A DNA stretch of 64,000 nucleotides from Microbacterium sp. LWO12-1.2 (GCF_040675875.1 NZ_JBEGII010000001.1:248001-312000); one strand, 5' to 3'; positions 1 to 8,953 are shown, numbered from the stretch's first letter. The notes: a model not told the origin generated them from the sequence alone. A program made the numbers and translations.

Positions 1-19
1 TGTAGTCGCGGAGTTCCAC
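1..19 (-). CDS. Start of a Wzz/Wzc-like polysaccharide co-polymerase or kinase, cut by the window edge
   Basis: Only the first six codons lie in the window. A GTG at 19-17 is followed by Glu-Leu-Arg-Asp-Tyr, and a purine-rich AAGGAAAG ribosome binding site lies about 5 nt upstream. The peptide closely resembles the start of the BY-kinase at 36048-37508 (MELSDYF), which is the usual cytoplasmic start of Wzz-domain proteins. It would be the next gene of the minus-strand unit that begins with the kinase at 93-1472, 73 nt away. The identification rests on six residues and the context, so it is tentative. Confidence 0.4.
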
Positions 20-92
20 GTGGTCTTTCCTTCGTTCTTCTTCTCGCTCGTGGCGATGGTCAATAGGTTCTCGGGGCGGCAGCGGCTGCTGT

Positions 93-1472
93 TCAGCGTG
101 CGCCGTCGCCGTACCCGTAAGCGCCGACCAGCGTCTTGTCGGGTCCGCGGGCGGGCATCATGGTGACGACGGTCCCGAGGACCTTGGCGCCGACGTTCTC
201 GATATTGGTGACGGCGTCGCGAACCCGGGGGATCACGGACTTGCCGGCGGCTGTGACGAGGATCGCGCCGGACGTGCGCCGGGCGACCACCGCAGCATCC
301 GTCACGAGCACGACAGGCGGGGCGTCGATGAGGATGATGTCGAACGCCTCGCGGAGGTCGGCGAGGAGGCCGGCCATCTCGGATGATCCGAGGAGCTCTG
401 CCGGGTTGGGCGGCACGGTTCCGGAGGGCAGCACGAAGAGCGTGCCGCGTCCCCACCGCTGCAGCGCATCGGTGACGGCGAGACGACCCGCCAGCACCTC
501 GGTCAGGCCGACGCCTCCCTCGATGCCGAAGTAGTCCGCGATGCGGGGCAGGCGCAGATCGGCATCGATGAGGGCGACCGTGGCGCCTGTCTCGGCGAAG
601 GCCAGGGCGAGGTTGGCGACCGTGGTCGATTTGCCCTCGCCGGGGCCTGCGCTCGTGACCACGTACGACGGCGTCTCGCCGGCCGGTGAGAGGAATTGCA
701 CACTGGTGCGGAGCGACCGGTAGGACTCGGGGCGCGAACCGGTCGCTCCGCCCGACACGACCAGCGGCTGTGTACCTGCGGATGCGTCGAACGTCGTCGT
801 GCCGAGGACCGGCGCACCCGTCGCCTCCGCCGCATCCTCGATCGTGCGCACGCGCGCATCGAGGACGGTGCGGAGCACGATGATGACGATTCCGGCCGCC
901 AAGCCGAGCAGACCGCCGCCGATCAGGGCGACCGTGCGGTTCGGGGCGGAGGGGGCCGTGGGGACGACAGCCGGCTGGATCATGTCGATCCGCACGATGC
1001 TCCTACGGGTGTCGGACGGACGTTCGAGCTGCTCGGCGACAACCGTGGCGAAGCTGTCGGCCACGGCGTTGGCGATGCGCGCGGCGCGGCCCGGCTTGCC
1101 ATCGGTGACGCTGATCGAGATCGTGGTCGACCCCGGCGCTGCCGACACCGACACGAGGTCGGCGAGGGCGGCGGTCGTCTCTGGCAGCCCGAGCTCGTCG
1201 ATCACGGGCTGCAGGACGATCGAGCTGGGGATGATCGCCACGTAGCTGCCGACGGCCTGGAGAGCGTAGCTGCGTGCGAGGTTCAGCTCGGCGGTCGTGG
1301 CGGCGCCCTCGACGCTCTGAGCCTGGCCGATCACGAGAACTTCAGCGGTCGTCGAGTAGCGCACAGGAGCAGTGAGGCCGTAGAGCACGCCGGCGGACAG
1401 CCCGATCAGAGTGAGGGACACGAGCAGCACGATGTACTGTCGCAGTGCGCGCAACGACGACTGGACGTTCAT
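93..1472 (-). CDS. Polysaccharide co-polymerase / BY-type tyrosine kinase (Wzc/CpsCD-like)
   Basis: 459 residues. An N-terminal Wzz-like region has one membrane segment at about 13-33 and another at about 180-201, followed by a cytoplasmic P-loop kinase domain. The Walker A motif SAGPGEGKST is at about 273-282, the A' motif LIDADLRLP at 301-309 and the Walker B ILIDAPP at 380-386. This fused layout is known for actinobacterial BY-kinases that set polymer length in Wzx/Wzy export. The C-terminal tyrosine tail is short (GAYGYGDGAR). I chose the ATG at 1472 because it places a normal short cytoplasmic leader before the first membrane segment; the longer reading frame adds a basic stretch unlike the family. 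It is divergent from the gene at 1592. Confidence 0.85.
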   Translation of the reverse strand: MNVQSSLRALRQYIVLLVSLTLIGLSAGVLYGLTAPVRYSTTAEVLVIGQAQSVEGAATTAELNLARSYALQAVGSYVAIIPSSIVLQPVIDELGLPETTAALADLVSVSAAPGSTTISISVTDGKPGRAARIANAVADSFATVVAEQLERPSDTRRSIVRIDMIQPAVVPTAPSAPNRTVALIGGGLLGLAAGIVIIVLRTVLDARVRTIEDAAEATGAPVLGTTTFDASAGTQPLVVSGGATGSRPESYRSLRTSVQFLSPAGETPSYVVTSAGPGEGKSTTVANLALAFAETGATVALIDADLRLPRIADYFGIEGGVGLTEVLAGRLAVTDALQRWGRGTLFVLPSGTVPPNPAELLGSSEMAGLLADLREAFDIILIDAPPVVLVTDAAVVARRTSGAILVTAAGKSVIPRVRDAVTNIENVGAKVLGTVVTMMPARGPDKTLVGAYGYGDGAR

Positions 1473-1591
1473 GGCCCCCCACGAGTTCAGATACTCCGGC
1501 GATCGCCGTATCCTCGTTAGACAATACCTGTCACTTCTGCGGCGGCCTGTCGCGAAACGTCTCTCGATGCGGCGGGGAGAGGGGCTCACGC

Positions 1592-2743
1592 ATGGCGTTC
1601 GACGAGATCTTCGACCTCGACAAGACGCGCGACCGTTCGCTGTTGCGCGAGCCGGATGCGAAGTCGCTCGCCGGAGAGCTCGATGCGGTGGTCGGACGCC
1701 GACGGGGCACGCGGATCAGTGCCGGTGCCGGGCACGATGTGCCGCGACTGGTGGCGATGGTCGAGGCCGCAGCGGCCGACCGGGTGCCGGCGACCGTGTC
1801 GCCCGAACCGCGGACGACCCGGCGATCGCCTCGGCGTCTCGATTGGATGACGGTGGTCGCCGGGGGACTGGCGGTGGTCGCGGTCGCGATCGCCTCGACG
1901 CTCACGGCTGTGCAGATCGCGACAGCGAGTCCGGTCGGCGATGCCCTGGTGCTGCTCGAGTCGGATGAGGATGGGCTGGCCGCGGCGGAGCAGGCGCTCT
2001 CCTTCTCGCGCAGCCGCATCGAGCAGCAGATCGAGACCGGGCAGGCACGAGCGGCGGCTCTGCAGACGAACCTGGCGTCGCTCACTCCGGACCCCGATGA
2101 GAGGCCGTTCGTCGGGGAGGATGCGCTCATCGCGATGGCGACAGCCGCAGCCGCGTACCAGGCGGCGCTCGACGCCGCGACGTTGCCGGCGGCGCTTCCG
2201 GCGTGGACTCCCGCGAAAGTCGACGAAGGCTCGCTCGCGAGTGTCGCCTCAGCGCTCGATGAGGTGCAGGAGCGCTCGGCGCTCGTCGACGCGGCGACGA
2301 CGGAACTGCGCGGGGTGCGCACGGCCGTCGAGGGCGCCGACGCGGCGTTCGCTGCGGCCCTTGACGTCTTCGCGACAGCGCTCGCCAGCGGGGTCGAGGC
2401 GGAGCTCGATGCGTCGCCCGATCCGGATCAGGCTCTGCGCGATGCGGTGCAGGCGGCGAGCGCCCGCGCGGCCGCGACCGATCTCACCACCCCGGAAGGG
2501 GCAGTGGCGCTGCGCGCTTACGCCGACAGCGTGAGGGCGTTGCGCGCGGATCAGCTGCGTATCGCCATCGAGCTCGAGGAACGGTCTCGCCAGAACCAGA
2601 CATGGAACCCGGGGACAGGGAACGAGCCGACCGCGCCGACGAACCCGGGGACGGGCAATCCGGGAACAGGGAACCCGGGCCCGACCGACCCCGGTCCGAC
2701 GGATCCGGAGCCGACTGATCCGGAGCCCGATCCCGCCGGTTGA
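1592..2743 (+). CDS. Single-pass membrane protein with Pro/Gly-rich tail, unknown function
   Basis: 383 residues. I do not recognise a family. The first ~85 residues are polar and basic, then comes one membrane helix at about 86-110, an Ala-rich region of about 230 residues that looks helical, and a low-complexity tail (about 348-383) built from NPGTGNPGTG and PTDPGPTDPEPTDPEPD units. The expected topology is cytoplasmic N-terminus with an extracellular stalk and a wall-spanning tail. The ATG at 1592 follows the purine-rich GGGGAGAGGGG. It is divergent from the BY-kinase and just upstream of the polysaccharide operon, so a role in surface glycan assembly or display is plausible but only inferred. 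Confidence 0.7.
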   Translation: MAFDEIFDLDKTRDRSLLREPDAKSLAGELDAVVGRRRGTRISAGAGHDVPRLVAMVEAAAADRVPATVSPEPRTTRRSPRRLDWMTVVAGGLAVVAVAIASTLTAVQIATASPVGDALVLLESDEDGLAAAEQALSFSRSRIEQQIETGQARAAALQTNLASLTPDPDERPFVGEDALIAMATAAAAYQAALDAATLPAALPAWTPAKVDEGSLASVASALDEVQERSALVDAATTELRGVRTAVEGADAAFAAALDVFATALASGVEAELDASPDPDQALRDAVQAASARAAATDLTTPEGAVALRAYADSVRALRADQLRIAIELEERSRQNQTWNPGTGNEPTAPTNPGTGNPGTGNPGPTDPGPTDPEPTDPEPDPAG

Positions 2744-2904
2744 ACGCTGCGGCACGCGCGTTCTGTTGCGTTTTCTGACGTAAGTTGATGCGTTGTTCAG
2801 CCAATATCTCGATCGGGCCGCGTAATCGCGGCGCTTCGGCGTTTTCGTGGCGCGCTCCTGTGTCACGATGGAACCGATACATCGGTCACCATGTAGGAAC
2901 CAAC

Positions 2905-2936
2905 CCTCTCGTCGGGCCCCAGACCTGGGCGAGAGG
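2905..2936 (+). promoter_or_regulatory. Leader hairpin upstream of the polysaccharide operon
   Basis: In the 228-bp gap before the dehydratase gene, CCTCTCG (2905-2911) pairs with CGAGAGG (2930-2936), with CCAG/CTGG able to extend the stem inside. It ends 36 nt before the GTG start and has no T-run, so it could be a structured 5' leader rather than a simple terminator. The rest of the gap is comparatively AT-rich around 2760-2810 and is the likely site of the operon promoter; I cannot place -35 and -10 boxes with confidence. Confidence 0.35.
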
Positions 2937-2971
2937 ATCGGCGCGTTCACGCGCTCGCGGGGGGAATAGCA

Positions 2972-4828
2972 GTGCCATCGGGTTCTGATCTGAAAGAAGC
3001 GGTCTCAGTCGAGCAGAAGCGACGACGTCTCGCCGCGGCGATCGTCGACAGCGCCGCCTGGGCCGTCGGCATCGTGGTCGCCGTGATGGTCCGGTTCGAG
3101 TTCGACGCGTCGATCAACGGATGGATATCGATGGTCGTGCTGGCGGTGGTCGCCGCTGCGGGGCAGATCATCATCGGCTATTACCTCGCGTTCTACCGTG
3201 GCCGCTTCTCTTACGGGTCGTTCGATGAGGTGCGGGCGCTCGGGCTGGCAGTCACGGCGCAGGCGACCGTGCTGGCGGTGATCGTCATCGTCCTCGGACC
3301 GGTGATAGGCCTGCCTCGAGGTACGGTCATCGTCGCGTTCCCGTTCGTGCTGCTCCTGATGTTCGGCGTGCGCTACAGCGCCAGGCTCGTCATAGAACGG
3401 AGCCGGAAGCCACGTGACGAGGCGGAGCCTGCGTTGATCATCGGCGCCGGCCATGTCGGCGACATCCTGCTCCACAACATGACGACCGATCCTGCGTCGC
3501 CGCTGCGTCCGGTCGGCATCCTCGACGATGACCCGTCGAAGAAGAACCTGCGTCTGCGTGGCGTTCCGGTTATCGGCCGCACCACCGAGATCGTCGCGGC
3601 GGCGGAGGACACCGGCGCGACGACCGTCGTCATCGCCATTGGCCAGGCGGACAGCACTCTGCTGCGACGACTCACCGACGATGCGGAACGTGCCGGTCTA
3701 CGGGTGACGATCACTCCCACGCTGACGAACATGATCACGGGCGAGGAGTCAGCGCAGGATCTGCGCGACATCAGCATCGAGGACCTCATCGGCCGCCATC
3801 CGGTCGACACCAATGTCGAGCTGATCGCGGGATACATCACCGGTCGCCGGGTGCTGGTGACCGGCGCCGGAGGGTCGATCGGCTCAGAGCTCTGCAGGCA
3901 GCTGGCGAAGTACGGCCCCAGTGAGCTCATCATGCTCGACCGCGACGAGACCGGGCTGCAGATGGCGCAACTGGTCACATCGGGGAACGGCCTTCTCGAC
4001 TCTCGCGATGTGGTCCTCGCCGACATCCGTGAGGAGACGAATCTGGTCGCGATATTCGAGGACCGTCGCCCGGAGGTCGTGTTCCATGCGGCCGCGCTGA
4101 AGCACCTCCCGATGCTGGAGCAGTACCCCGACGAAGCCTGGAAGACGAACGTCCTCGGCACGCTGAACGTGCTCACTGCCGCACGTTCGGTGGGCGTCGA
4201 CACCTTCGTCAACATCTCGACCGACAAGGCCGCGAACCCCACCAGCGTGCTGGGGCACTCCAAACGTGTGGCGGAGAAGCTCACTGCCTGGGCCGGCGAA
4301 GAGACCGGCATGCGCTACCTGTCGGTGCGCTTCGGCAACGTGATCGGCAGCCGCGGGTCGATGCTGCCCACGTTCCAGACGCTGATCGAGGCAGGCGGGC
4401 CGATCACGGTCACGCACCCCGATGTCACCCGCTACTTCATGACCATCCCAGAGGCGTGCCAGCTCGTCATCCAGGCCGGTGGGATCGGTCGCACCGGCGA
4501 GGTGCTCATCCTCGACATGGGGGAGCCGGTGTCGATCCTCGAAGTCGCTAAGCGGATGATCGCGATGTCAGGCAAGAAGATCGAGATCGTGTTCACCGGG
4601 CTCCGCCACGGAGAGAAGCTGCATGAGGTGCTGGTGGGCACGCAGGAGAATCTCGAGCGTCCGTTCCACCCGAAGGTCTCGCATACCCGTGCCGACTCGA
4701 TCTCGCCTGAGCGTCTCGACAAAGCGGGGTGGGAAGCACGGATGTCGGCCGTTCCTCGGAACAACGACACCGCCATTCTCAACGCGGAGGAGCTCCGCGC
4801 CACAACACTCGCTAAGGGCTCGGAGTGA
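2972..4828 (+). CDS. Membrane-anchored nucleotide-sugar 4,6-dehydratase (WbpM/PglF/CapD-like)
   Basis: 618 residues, the usual size of the long WbpM/PglF class. About four membrane helices fill residues 20-135. A CoA-binding-like Rossmann fold starts at about 155 (LIIGAGHVGD), and the extended SDR domain begins with VTGAGGSIGSE at about 296-306. The active site is of the FlaA1/PglF type: ISTDKA at about 415-420 and LGHSK at 427-431. The known reaction of the family is conversion of UDP-GlcNAc to UDP-2-acetamido-2,6-dideoxy-hexos-4-ulose. The GTG start at 2972 follows GGGGGGAA. It overlaps the next gene by 4 nt (GTGA), so both are probably translated together; that next gene can use this product. 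Confidence 0.88.
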   Translation: MPSGSDLKEAVSVEQKRRRLAAAIVDSAAWAVGIVVAVMVRFEFDASINGWISMVVLAVVAAAGQIIIGYYLAFYRGRFSYGSFDEVRALGLAVTAQATVLAVIVIVLGPVIGLPRGTVIVAFPFVLLLMFGVRYSARLVIERSRKPRDEAEPALIIGAGHVGDILLHNMTTDPASPLRPVGILDDDPSKKNLRLRGVPVIGRTTEIVAAAEDTGATTVVIAIGQADSTLLRRLTDDAERAGLRVTITPTLTNMITGEESAQDLRDISIEDLIGRHPVDTNVELIAGYITGRRVLVTGAGGSIGSELCRQLAKYGPSELIMLDRDETGLQMAQLVTSGNGLLDSRDVVLADIREETNLVAIFEDRRPEVVFHAAALKHLPMLEQYPDEAWKTNVLGTLNVLTAARSVGVDTFVNISTDKAANPTSVLGHSKRVAEKLTAWAGEETGMRYLSVRFGNVIGSRGSMLPTFQTLIEAGGPITVTHPDVTRYFMTIPEACQLVIQAGGIGRTGEVLILDMGEPVSILEVAKRMIAMSGKKIEIVFTGLRHGEKLHEVLVGTQENLERPFHPKVSHTRADSISPERLDKAGWEARMSAVPRNNDTAILNAEELRATTLAKGSE

Positions 4829-6816
4829 CTGCACCCCTGTGGCTGGCCCTTCTGCTCGGTCTGGCGGTCACATCTCTGGCACTGCCTGCGGTGAGACCGA
4901 TGCTGACTCGATACGGTGTGATCGATGAGCCGAACCAGCGTTCCTCCCATGTGCGCGCCACACTGCGCGGGGGTGGCGTCGCGATTCTGCCGGCGTTCAT
5001 CTGCGGCGGTCTCGTCCTCACGTTCGTCTTCCCCGCGGCGGCAGTACCGGTAGCCGTCATCATCCTGGCGGCGGTCTCCGCCGGCGTGCTTGGGCTCATC
5101 GAGGACGTGCGAGGCGTCTCTGTGCCCGTCCGTGCAGTCCTGCAACTCGTGATCGGGCTCGGCGTAGCGGTGCCGCTCGTGATCGTCACCGGTAACAGTT
5201 GGGTGTGGGCCGCAGTCGCCGCTTTCTTCGTCATGGGCTACATCAACGTCGCCAACTTCATGGACGGCGTCAACGGCATCTCCGGCATGCATGGAGTCGT
5301 CGCAGGGGGTATGTACGCGGTCGTGGCCATGATCTACGGACTCGACTGGACCGCGGCGATCGGCTTGATGGTGGCGGGTGCCTACCTGGCCTTCCTCCCC
5401 TGGAATCTCAGCAGACCCGGTCTCTTCCTCGGCGACGTCGGAAGCTACCTGCTCGGTGCGAGCGTGGCCGCGCTCGGCGTCTGCTTGACACTCTTCGGTG
5501 TCTCGCCGTTGCTGACCATCGCCCCGGTAGCGATCTACCTGACCGACACAGGTGCGACCTTGGTGCGGCGGGCAGCCCGCGGCGAACCTGTCTTGCGCCC
5601 TCACCGCACTCACGTCTACCAACGGATGCTGGACACCGGGATGGGACATGTCGGTTCCGCCGCCCTGGTATCGCTCTTCACCGTCGGCGTGTTCGCGATC
5701 GCGCTTCTTCCGCAGCTCTCCGGGGTGGCCCCGGGGGTATCGCTCGTGGGAATGGTCGCGCTGTGCGCTGTCTACCTGGCGTTGCCGCGCCTACGCGGCC
5801 ACAAGCTCGCCCCAGTGCCCGCGTTGACGCTCGAGCCTTTCCACGCGCCGGCTCCGACGCGGACTCCGGAGGGTTTCTCTCCAGCGAGGTGGGCCGTGTT
5901 CGGCGCCAGCGGGTTCGTCGGCAGCGCTGTCGCTGACCGGCTCTTGGCGGAGGGGTTTGACGTGCTCCGCGTCCCTGGCCCACGGGTGACCCTCGCGCCG
6001 GATGTGGCCTCGCCTCAGACGATCGCGGAGCTCGCCCGAGAGGATGTCGCGGTGGCGTCGCTCGCCGATCGATTGGAAGGCATCGATGTCGTGATCAACG
6101 CAGCCGGACTGGCGAGTCCGGATGCCGCCGCCGACGACGTCCTCTACGGGGCGAACGCTCTTCTCCCAGCGATCATCCGCAGCGCTTCGTCTCGTGCCGG
6201 AGTCCAGAGAGTTGTGCACATCAGCTCGGCCGCTGTGCAAGGTCGTCGTGCAGTGCTCGATGAGACTGCCGACGCAGCGCCGTTCTCTCCGTACTCGCGA
6301 TCCAAGGCGCTCGGTGAACGGGCGTTTCTCGCGTCAGTGGACGACGTTCAGGCCATCGTCGTCAGGGCGACCAGCGTCCAGGGAACGGGACGGGGGACGA
6401 CCCGGAGCTTCCGACGGATCGCTGCTTCTTCGCTCGCAAGCGTGGCGGGCGACGGATCGCAGCCGACGGTCGTGAGCAGCATCGACGGTCTGTCTGACTA
6501 CATCAAGCACGTGGGGTCCGCTTCGACGGGAATCAGGTCCATCATGCTCCAGCCGTGGGAAGGATGCTCGGCTGAGGAGGTCCTTCGTGCGGCGGGGGGG
6601 AAGGCACCGTTGCGGCTGCCTCGCTGGCTGTGTCAAACCGCACTGGCTCTTGCACGAGGGGTAGGGCGAGTCGTCCCCGAGATCGCCGGGGCTGGACGCA
6701 GGCTGGAGTTGATGTGGCTCGGACAGGCGCAGATCGACGCCCCCGACGGGTACCGCCCGATCCCGAGATCTCATCTCATCGCGATACTCCAGGCAGACGG
6801 CGAGGGTCGCGCATGA
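4825..6816 (+). CDS. Fusion of a polyprenyl-phosphate sugar transferase (WbpL-like) and an SDR 4-ketoreductase (WbpV-like)
   Basis: 663 residues in two parts. Residues 1-325 are a multi-helix GT4 MraY/WecA/WbpL-type transferase, with NFMDGVNG at about 144-151, GDVGS at 203-207 and RPHRTHVYQR at 258-267. After a Pro-rich linker, residues 352-663 form an NAD-dependent reductase with GASGFVG at 360-366, a serine in HISSA at about 465-469 and YSRSK at 490-494 (YxxxK). In Pseudomonas O-antigen clusters WbpV and WbpL are separate neighbours that make and transfer a 6-deoxy-HexNAc (QuiNAc/FucNAc) to undecaprenyl phosphate. Here both steps sit in one chain right after the dehydratase. The initiating-sugar role is inferred; the exact sugar is unknown. 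Confidence 0.85.
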   Translation: MTAPLWLALLLGLAVTSLALPAVRPMLTRYGVIDEPNQRSSHVRATLRGGGVAILPAFICGGLVLTFVFPAAAVPVAVIILAAVSAGVLGLIEDVRGVSVPVRAVLQLVIGLGVAVPLVIVTGNSWVWAAVAAFFVMGYINVANFMDGVNGISGMHGVVAGGMYAVVAMIYGLDWTAAIGLMVAGAYLAFLPWNLSRPGLFLGDVGSYLLGASVAALGVCLTLFGVSPLLTIAPVAIYLTDTGATLVRRAARGEPVLRPHRTHVYQRMLDTGMGHVGSAALVSLFTVGVFAIALLPQLSGVAPGVSLVGMVALCAVYLALPRLRGHKLAPVPALTLEPFHAPAPTRTPEGFSPARWAVFGASGFVGSAVADRLLAEGFDVLRVPGPRVTLAPDVASPQTIAELAREDVAVASLADRLEGIDVVINAAGLASPDAAADDVLYGANALLPAIIRSASSRAGVQRVVHISSAAVQGRRAVLDETADAAPFSPYSRSKALGERAFLASVDDVQAIVVRATSVQGTGRGTTRSFRRIAASSLASVAGDGSQPTVVSSIDGLSDYIKHVGSASTGIRSIMLQPWEGCSAEEVLRAAGGKAPLRLPRWLCQTALALARGVGRVVPEIAGAGRRLELMWLGQAQIDAPDGYRPIPRSHLIAILQADGEGRA

Positions 6817-8069
6817 GAATCGGTATCCTCTCGCAGTGGTACGACCCGGAACCGGGACCCGCAGCGCTTCCCGCCATCTACGGGCGGGAGATGATCCGCC
6901 AAGGCCATTCGGTTCGCGCCCTCACGGGATTTCCGAACTACCCCGACGGCAAGGTTCATGACGGCTACCGCATCCGTCGCAAGACCGTCGAGAGACGCGA
7001 TGGAGTCGACGTGCATCGCGTCGCCCTGTACCCGCAGCACAGCCGCTCCGCAGTGGGACGGGTGCTCAACTATGCCTCGTTCGCGGCATCCGCAGCGCTC
7101 TCCGGCGGGGCTGCGTTGAAGAATGCGGATGGGGTGTGGGTGTATAACTCGCCCGTGACGGTGAGCCTGCCGCTGCTCATGCACACCCGGCGTGGCGCAA
7201 TCCCCTACTTCCTTCATGTGCAGGATCTCTGGCCGGATTCCCTTATCGCAAGCGGCATGGTCCCGGAAGGATGGATCGGCGACCGCGCGGCCGCGATGAT
7301 CCGCCGCATCGTGAAGGTCACCGAGCGGAAGGCGACGACGGTGGGAGTGATCTCGCCCGGCGTCCGGGAGCTCATTCTCGAGCGGCACACGCAATTGGAT
7401 CCAGCCAAGATCGTCTATGCTCCGAACCCGACGAACGAGCAGCTCTTTCGACCGGTCGGGGAGATCCGTCAGGAGCTCGGCGTCGAGCCGTCCTCCGATC
7501 AGACGATCGACTTCATGTATGCCGGGGCGATCGGAGATGTTCAAGGGCTCGACACCGTTCTGGATGCCGCCGCGCTGCTGCGCGATATCCCGGCCATCAG
7601 ACTGACCATCTACGGAGACGGGATCAGCCGTGAGCGACTCGAGCGACGCACAGCAGATGAACGTCTGGACAACGTGCGATTCATGGGACGTGTCGACCAA
7701 GATGAGATCCCGGAACTGATCGCCAGGTCCCACATCCAGCTGGTGAGTCTCGCTTCGAGCCCATTCCTTCGTTTCACGACTCCCAGCAAGATTCCGAGTC
7801 TGCTGGCGTCGGGAGTGCCGATCGTCGGCCAGATCGGCGGAGACGGCGCCGACCTGATCCGAGCTGCGGGCGCGGGCCTGGTCGTGGAACCCGGCGACGC
7901 CGCAGCGCTGGCCGGTGCGATCGCGCGGATGGCGGAGAGCGGGCCGGAGCAATGGCATGCTTTTGGGGAAAGCGGTCGACGCTACTACTCCTCACATCTC
8001 TCGGTCGCCTCCACCACGAGCATCATCCTGGACTCCCTCGGAGCCCCACAGCCGCACATTCAGGACTGA
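6813..8069 (+). CDS. GT4 glycosyltransferase, WbuB-like (candidate L-FucNAc transferase)
   Basis: 418 residues with the GT-B layout of family GT4. The N-terminal stretch SQWYDPEPGPAALPAIYGRE and the phrase TGFPNYPDGKVHDGYR are characteristic of WbuB-type enzymes of O-antigen loci, annotated as L-fucosamine transferases. The C-terminal donor half contains MYAGAIGDVQGLDTVL and TTPSKIPSLLASGVP. The ATG at 6813 overlaps the previous stop (ATGA). The gene sits beside capE-capF-capG, which make UDP-L-FucNAc, so transfer of L-FucNAc is a reasonable prediction. Acceptor and linkage are unknown. Confidence 0.82.
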   Translation: MRIGILSQWYDPEPGPAALPAIYGREMIRQGHSVRALTGFPNYPDGKVHDGYRIRRKTVERRDGVDVHRVALYPQHSRSAVGRVLNYASFAASAALSGGAALKNADGVWVYNSPVTVSLPLLMHTRRGAIPYFLHVQDLWPDSLIASGMVPEGWIGDRAAAMIRRIVKVTERKATTVGVISPGVRELILERHTQLDPAKIVYAPNPTNEQLFRPVGEIRQELGVEPSSDQTIDFMYAGAIGDVQGLDTVLDAAALLRDIPAIRLTIYGDGISRERLERRTADERLDNVRFMGRVDQDEIPELIARSHIQLVSLASSPFLRFTTPSKIPSLLASGVPIVGQIGGDGADLIRAAGAGLVVEPGDAAALAGAIARMAESGPEQWHAFGESGRRYYSSHLSVASTTSIILDSLGAPQPHIQD

Positions 8070-8079
8070 GGTATTACCT

Positions 8080-8295
8080 GTGTCAAACAACTACGACGGT
8101 GCACGTGTGCTGGTGGCGGACGGGTCCGTTCTGGTTCGTCGCACCGTCACAAGGAGGCAGGTCCGATCGAGCGAGACCGCGCCCGGCAGCGGGAACGCGG
8201 TGCGCGCAGCCGAACGCGACGGGGTCAGGCCCGTCGTCGCGCTCAGCGCAGGCAGGCCTGTCACGATGAGAAGGTTCGGTGAGGGCAATGACTGA
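8080..8295 (+). pseudogene. Decayed internal-deletion copy of capE
   Basis: A GTG-initiated 71-codon frame. Its first 25 codons align without gaps to the start of CapE at 9048 (SNNYDGARVLV against SKSYDGARVLV), but the Rossmann GGTGSFG is replaced by ADGSVLV. It then jumps to a segment matching CapE residues of about 105-130: GSGNAVRAAERDGVRPVVALS against GSENVVRAADRNGVKSVVALS. The DNA of that block is also visibly similar. About 80 residues are missing between the two blocks and everything after the second is lost, so it cannot be an active dehydratase. Its stop overlaps the ATG of the acetyltransferase, so the relic may still serve translational coupling. Confidence 0.75.
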
Positions 8296-8953
8296 GCGTG
8301 TCGTGGTCGTCGGGGGCGGCGGTTTCGGGCGTGAGACGCTCGATGTGCTCGAGGCGCTCATCGCCGCAGGAGAGCCGTTCGAGGCACTGGGTGTCCTCGA
8401 TGCCGCTCCCAGGGACGCCGATCTCGATCAGCTGAGGGCGCGAAGGATTCCTTACCTCGGCACCGACGCGGAGTGGCTCTCGGGAGCTGCGAAAGACGAG
8501 CTGTACGTCGTCGCAATCGGCGATCCTGCCATTCGTCGAAGTGTCGCTGACAGGTTCGCCGATGCTGGACTACGTGCGGCGACTCTGATCCACCCGAGAG
8601 CCACCATCGGATCCCAGGCCCGGATCGGGCAGGGTGTTGTCGTCACTGCTGGGGTGCAGATCTCGACGAACGTCACGATCGGTGATCACGTGCATCTGAA
8701 CCCCGCGAGTGTCATCGGGCATGATGCCGTGCTGTCGGACTTCGTGTCGGTGAACCCCGGGGCGATTGTGTCAGGCAACGTCACGGTCGAGGTCGGTGTT
8801 CTTCTCGGTGCCGGTTCAGTGGTGTTGCAGGGGCTCGCTGTGGGCGCCGGGGCCACGGTGGGGGCGTCGGCTTGTGTCACCAGAGATGTCTCACCTCGCC
8901 GAGTCGTGGTGGGAGTCCCCGCTCGCGAGATCACTCGTGGAGAAGCATCATGA
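8288..8953 (+). CDS. NeuD/PglD/PerB-like sugar N- or O-acetyltransferase
   Basis: 221 residues. An N-terminal Rossmann-like sugar-binding subdomain (VVVVGGGGFGRETLDVLEA) is followed from about residue 90 by hexapeptide repeats of a left-handed beta-helix (IGSQARIGQGVVVTAGVQIS, IGDHVHLNPASVIGHDAVL). This is the NeuD/PglD/PerB layout, using acetyl-CoA. Because gmd and a perosamine-synthase-like aminotransferase lie in the same locus, N-acetylation of GDP-perosamine is the best guess; acetylation of another 4-amino sugar is possible. It starts inside the end of the capE relic and ends in an ATGA overlap with a very small frame. Confidence 0.8.
   Translation: MTERVVVVGGGGFGRETLDVLEALIAAGEPFEALGVLDAAPRDADLDQLRARRIPYLGTDAEWLSGAAKDELYVVAIGDPAIRRSVADRFADAGLRAATLIHPRATIGSQARIGQGVVVTAGVQISTNVTIGDHVHLNPASVIGHDAVLSDFVSVNPGAIVSGNVTVEVGVLLGAGSVVLQGLAVGAGATVGASACVTRDVSPRRVVVGVPAREITRGEAS

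Noticed and set aside
696..1520. Long plus-strand frame antisense to the BY-kinase
   Set aside because: Arg/Gly-rich shadow of the kinase gene's third-position GC; no motif and no ribosome binding site.
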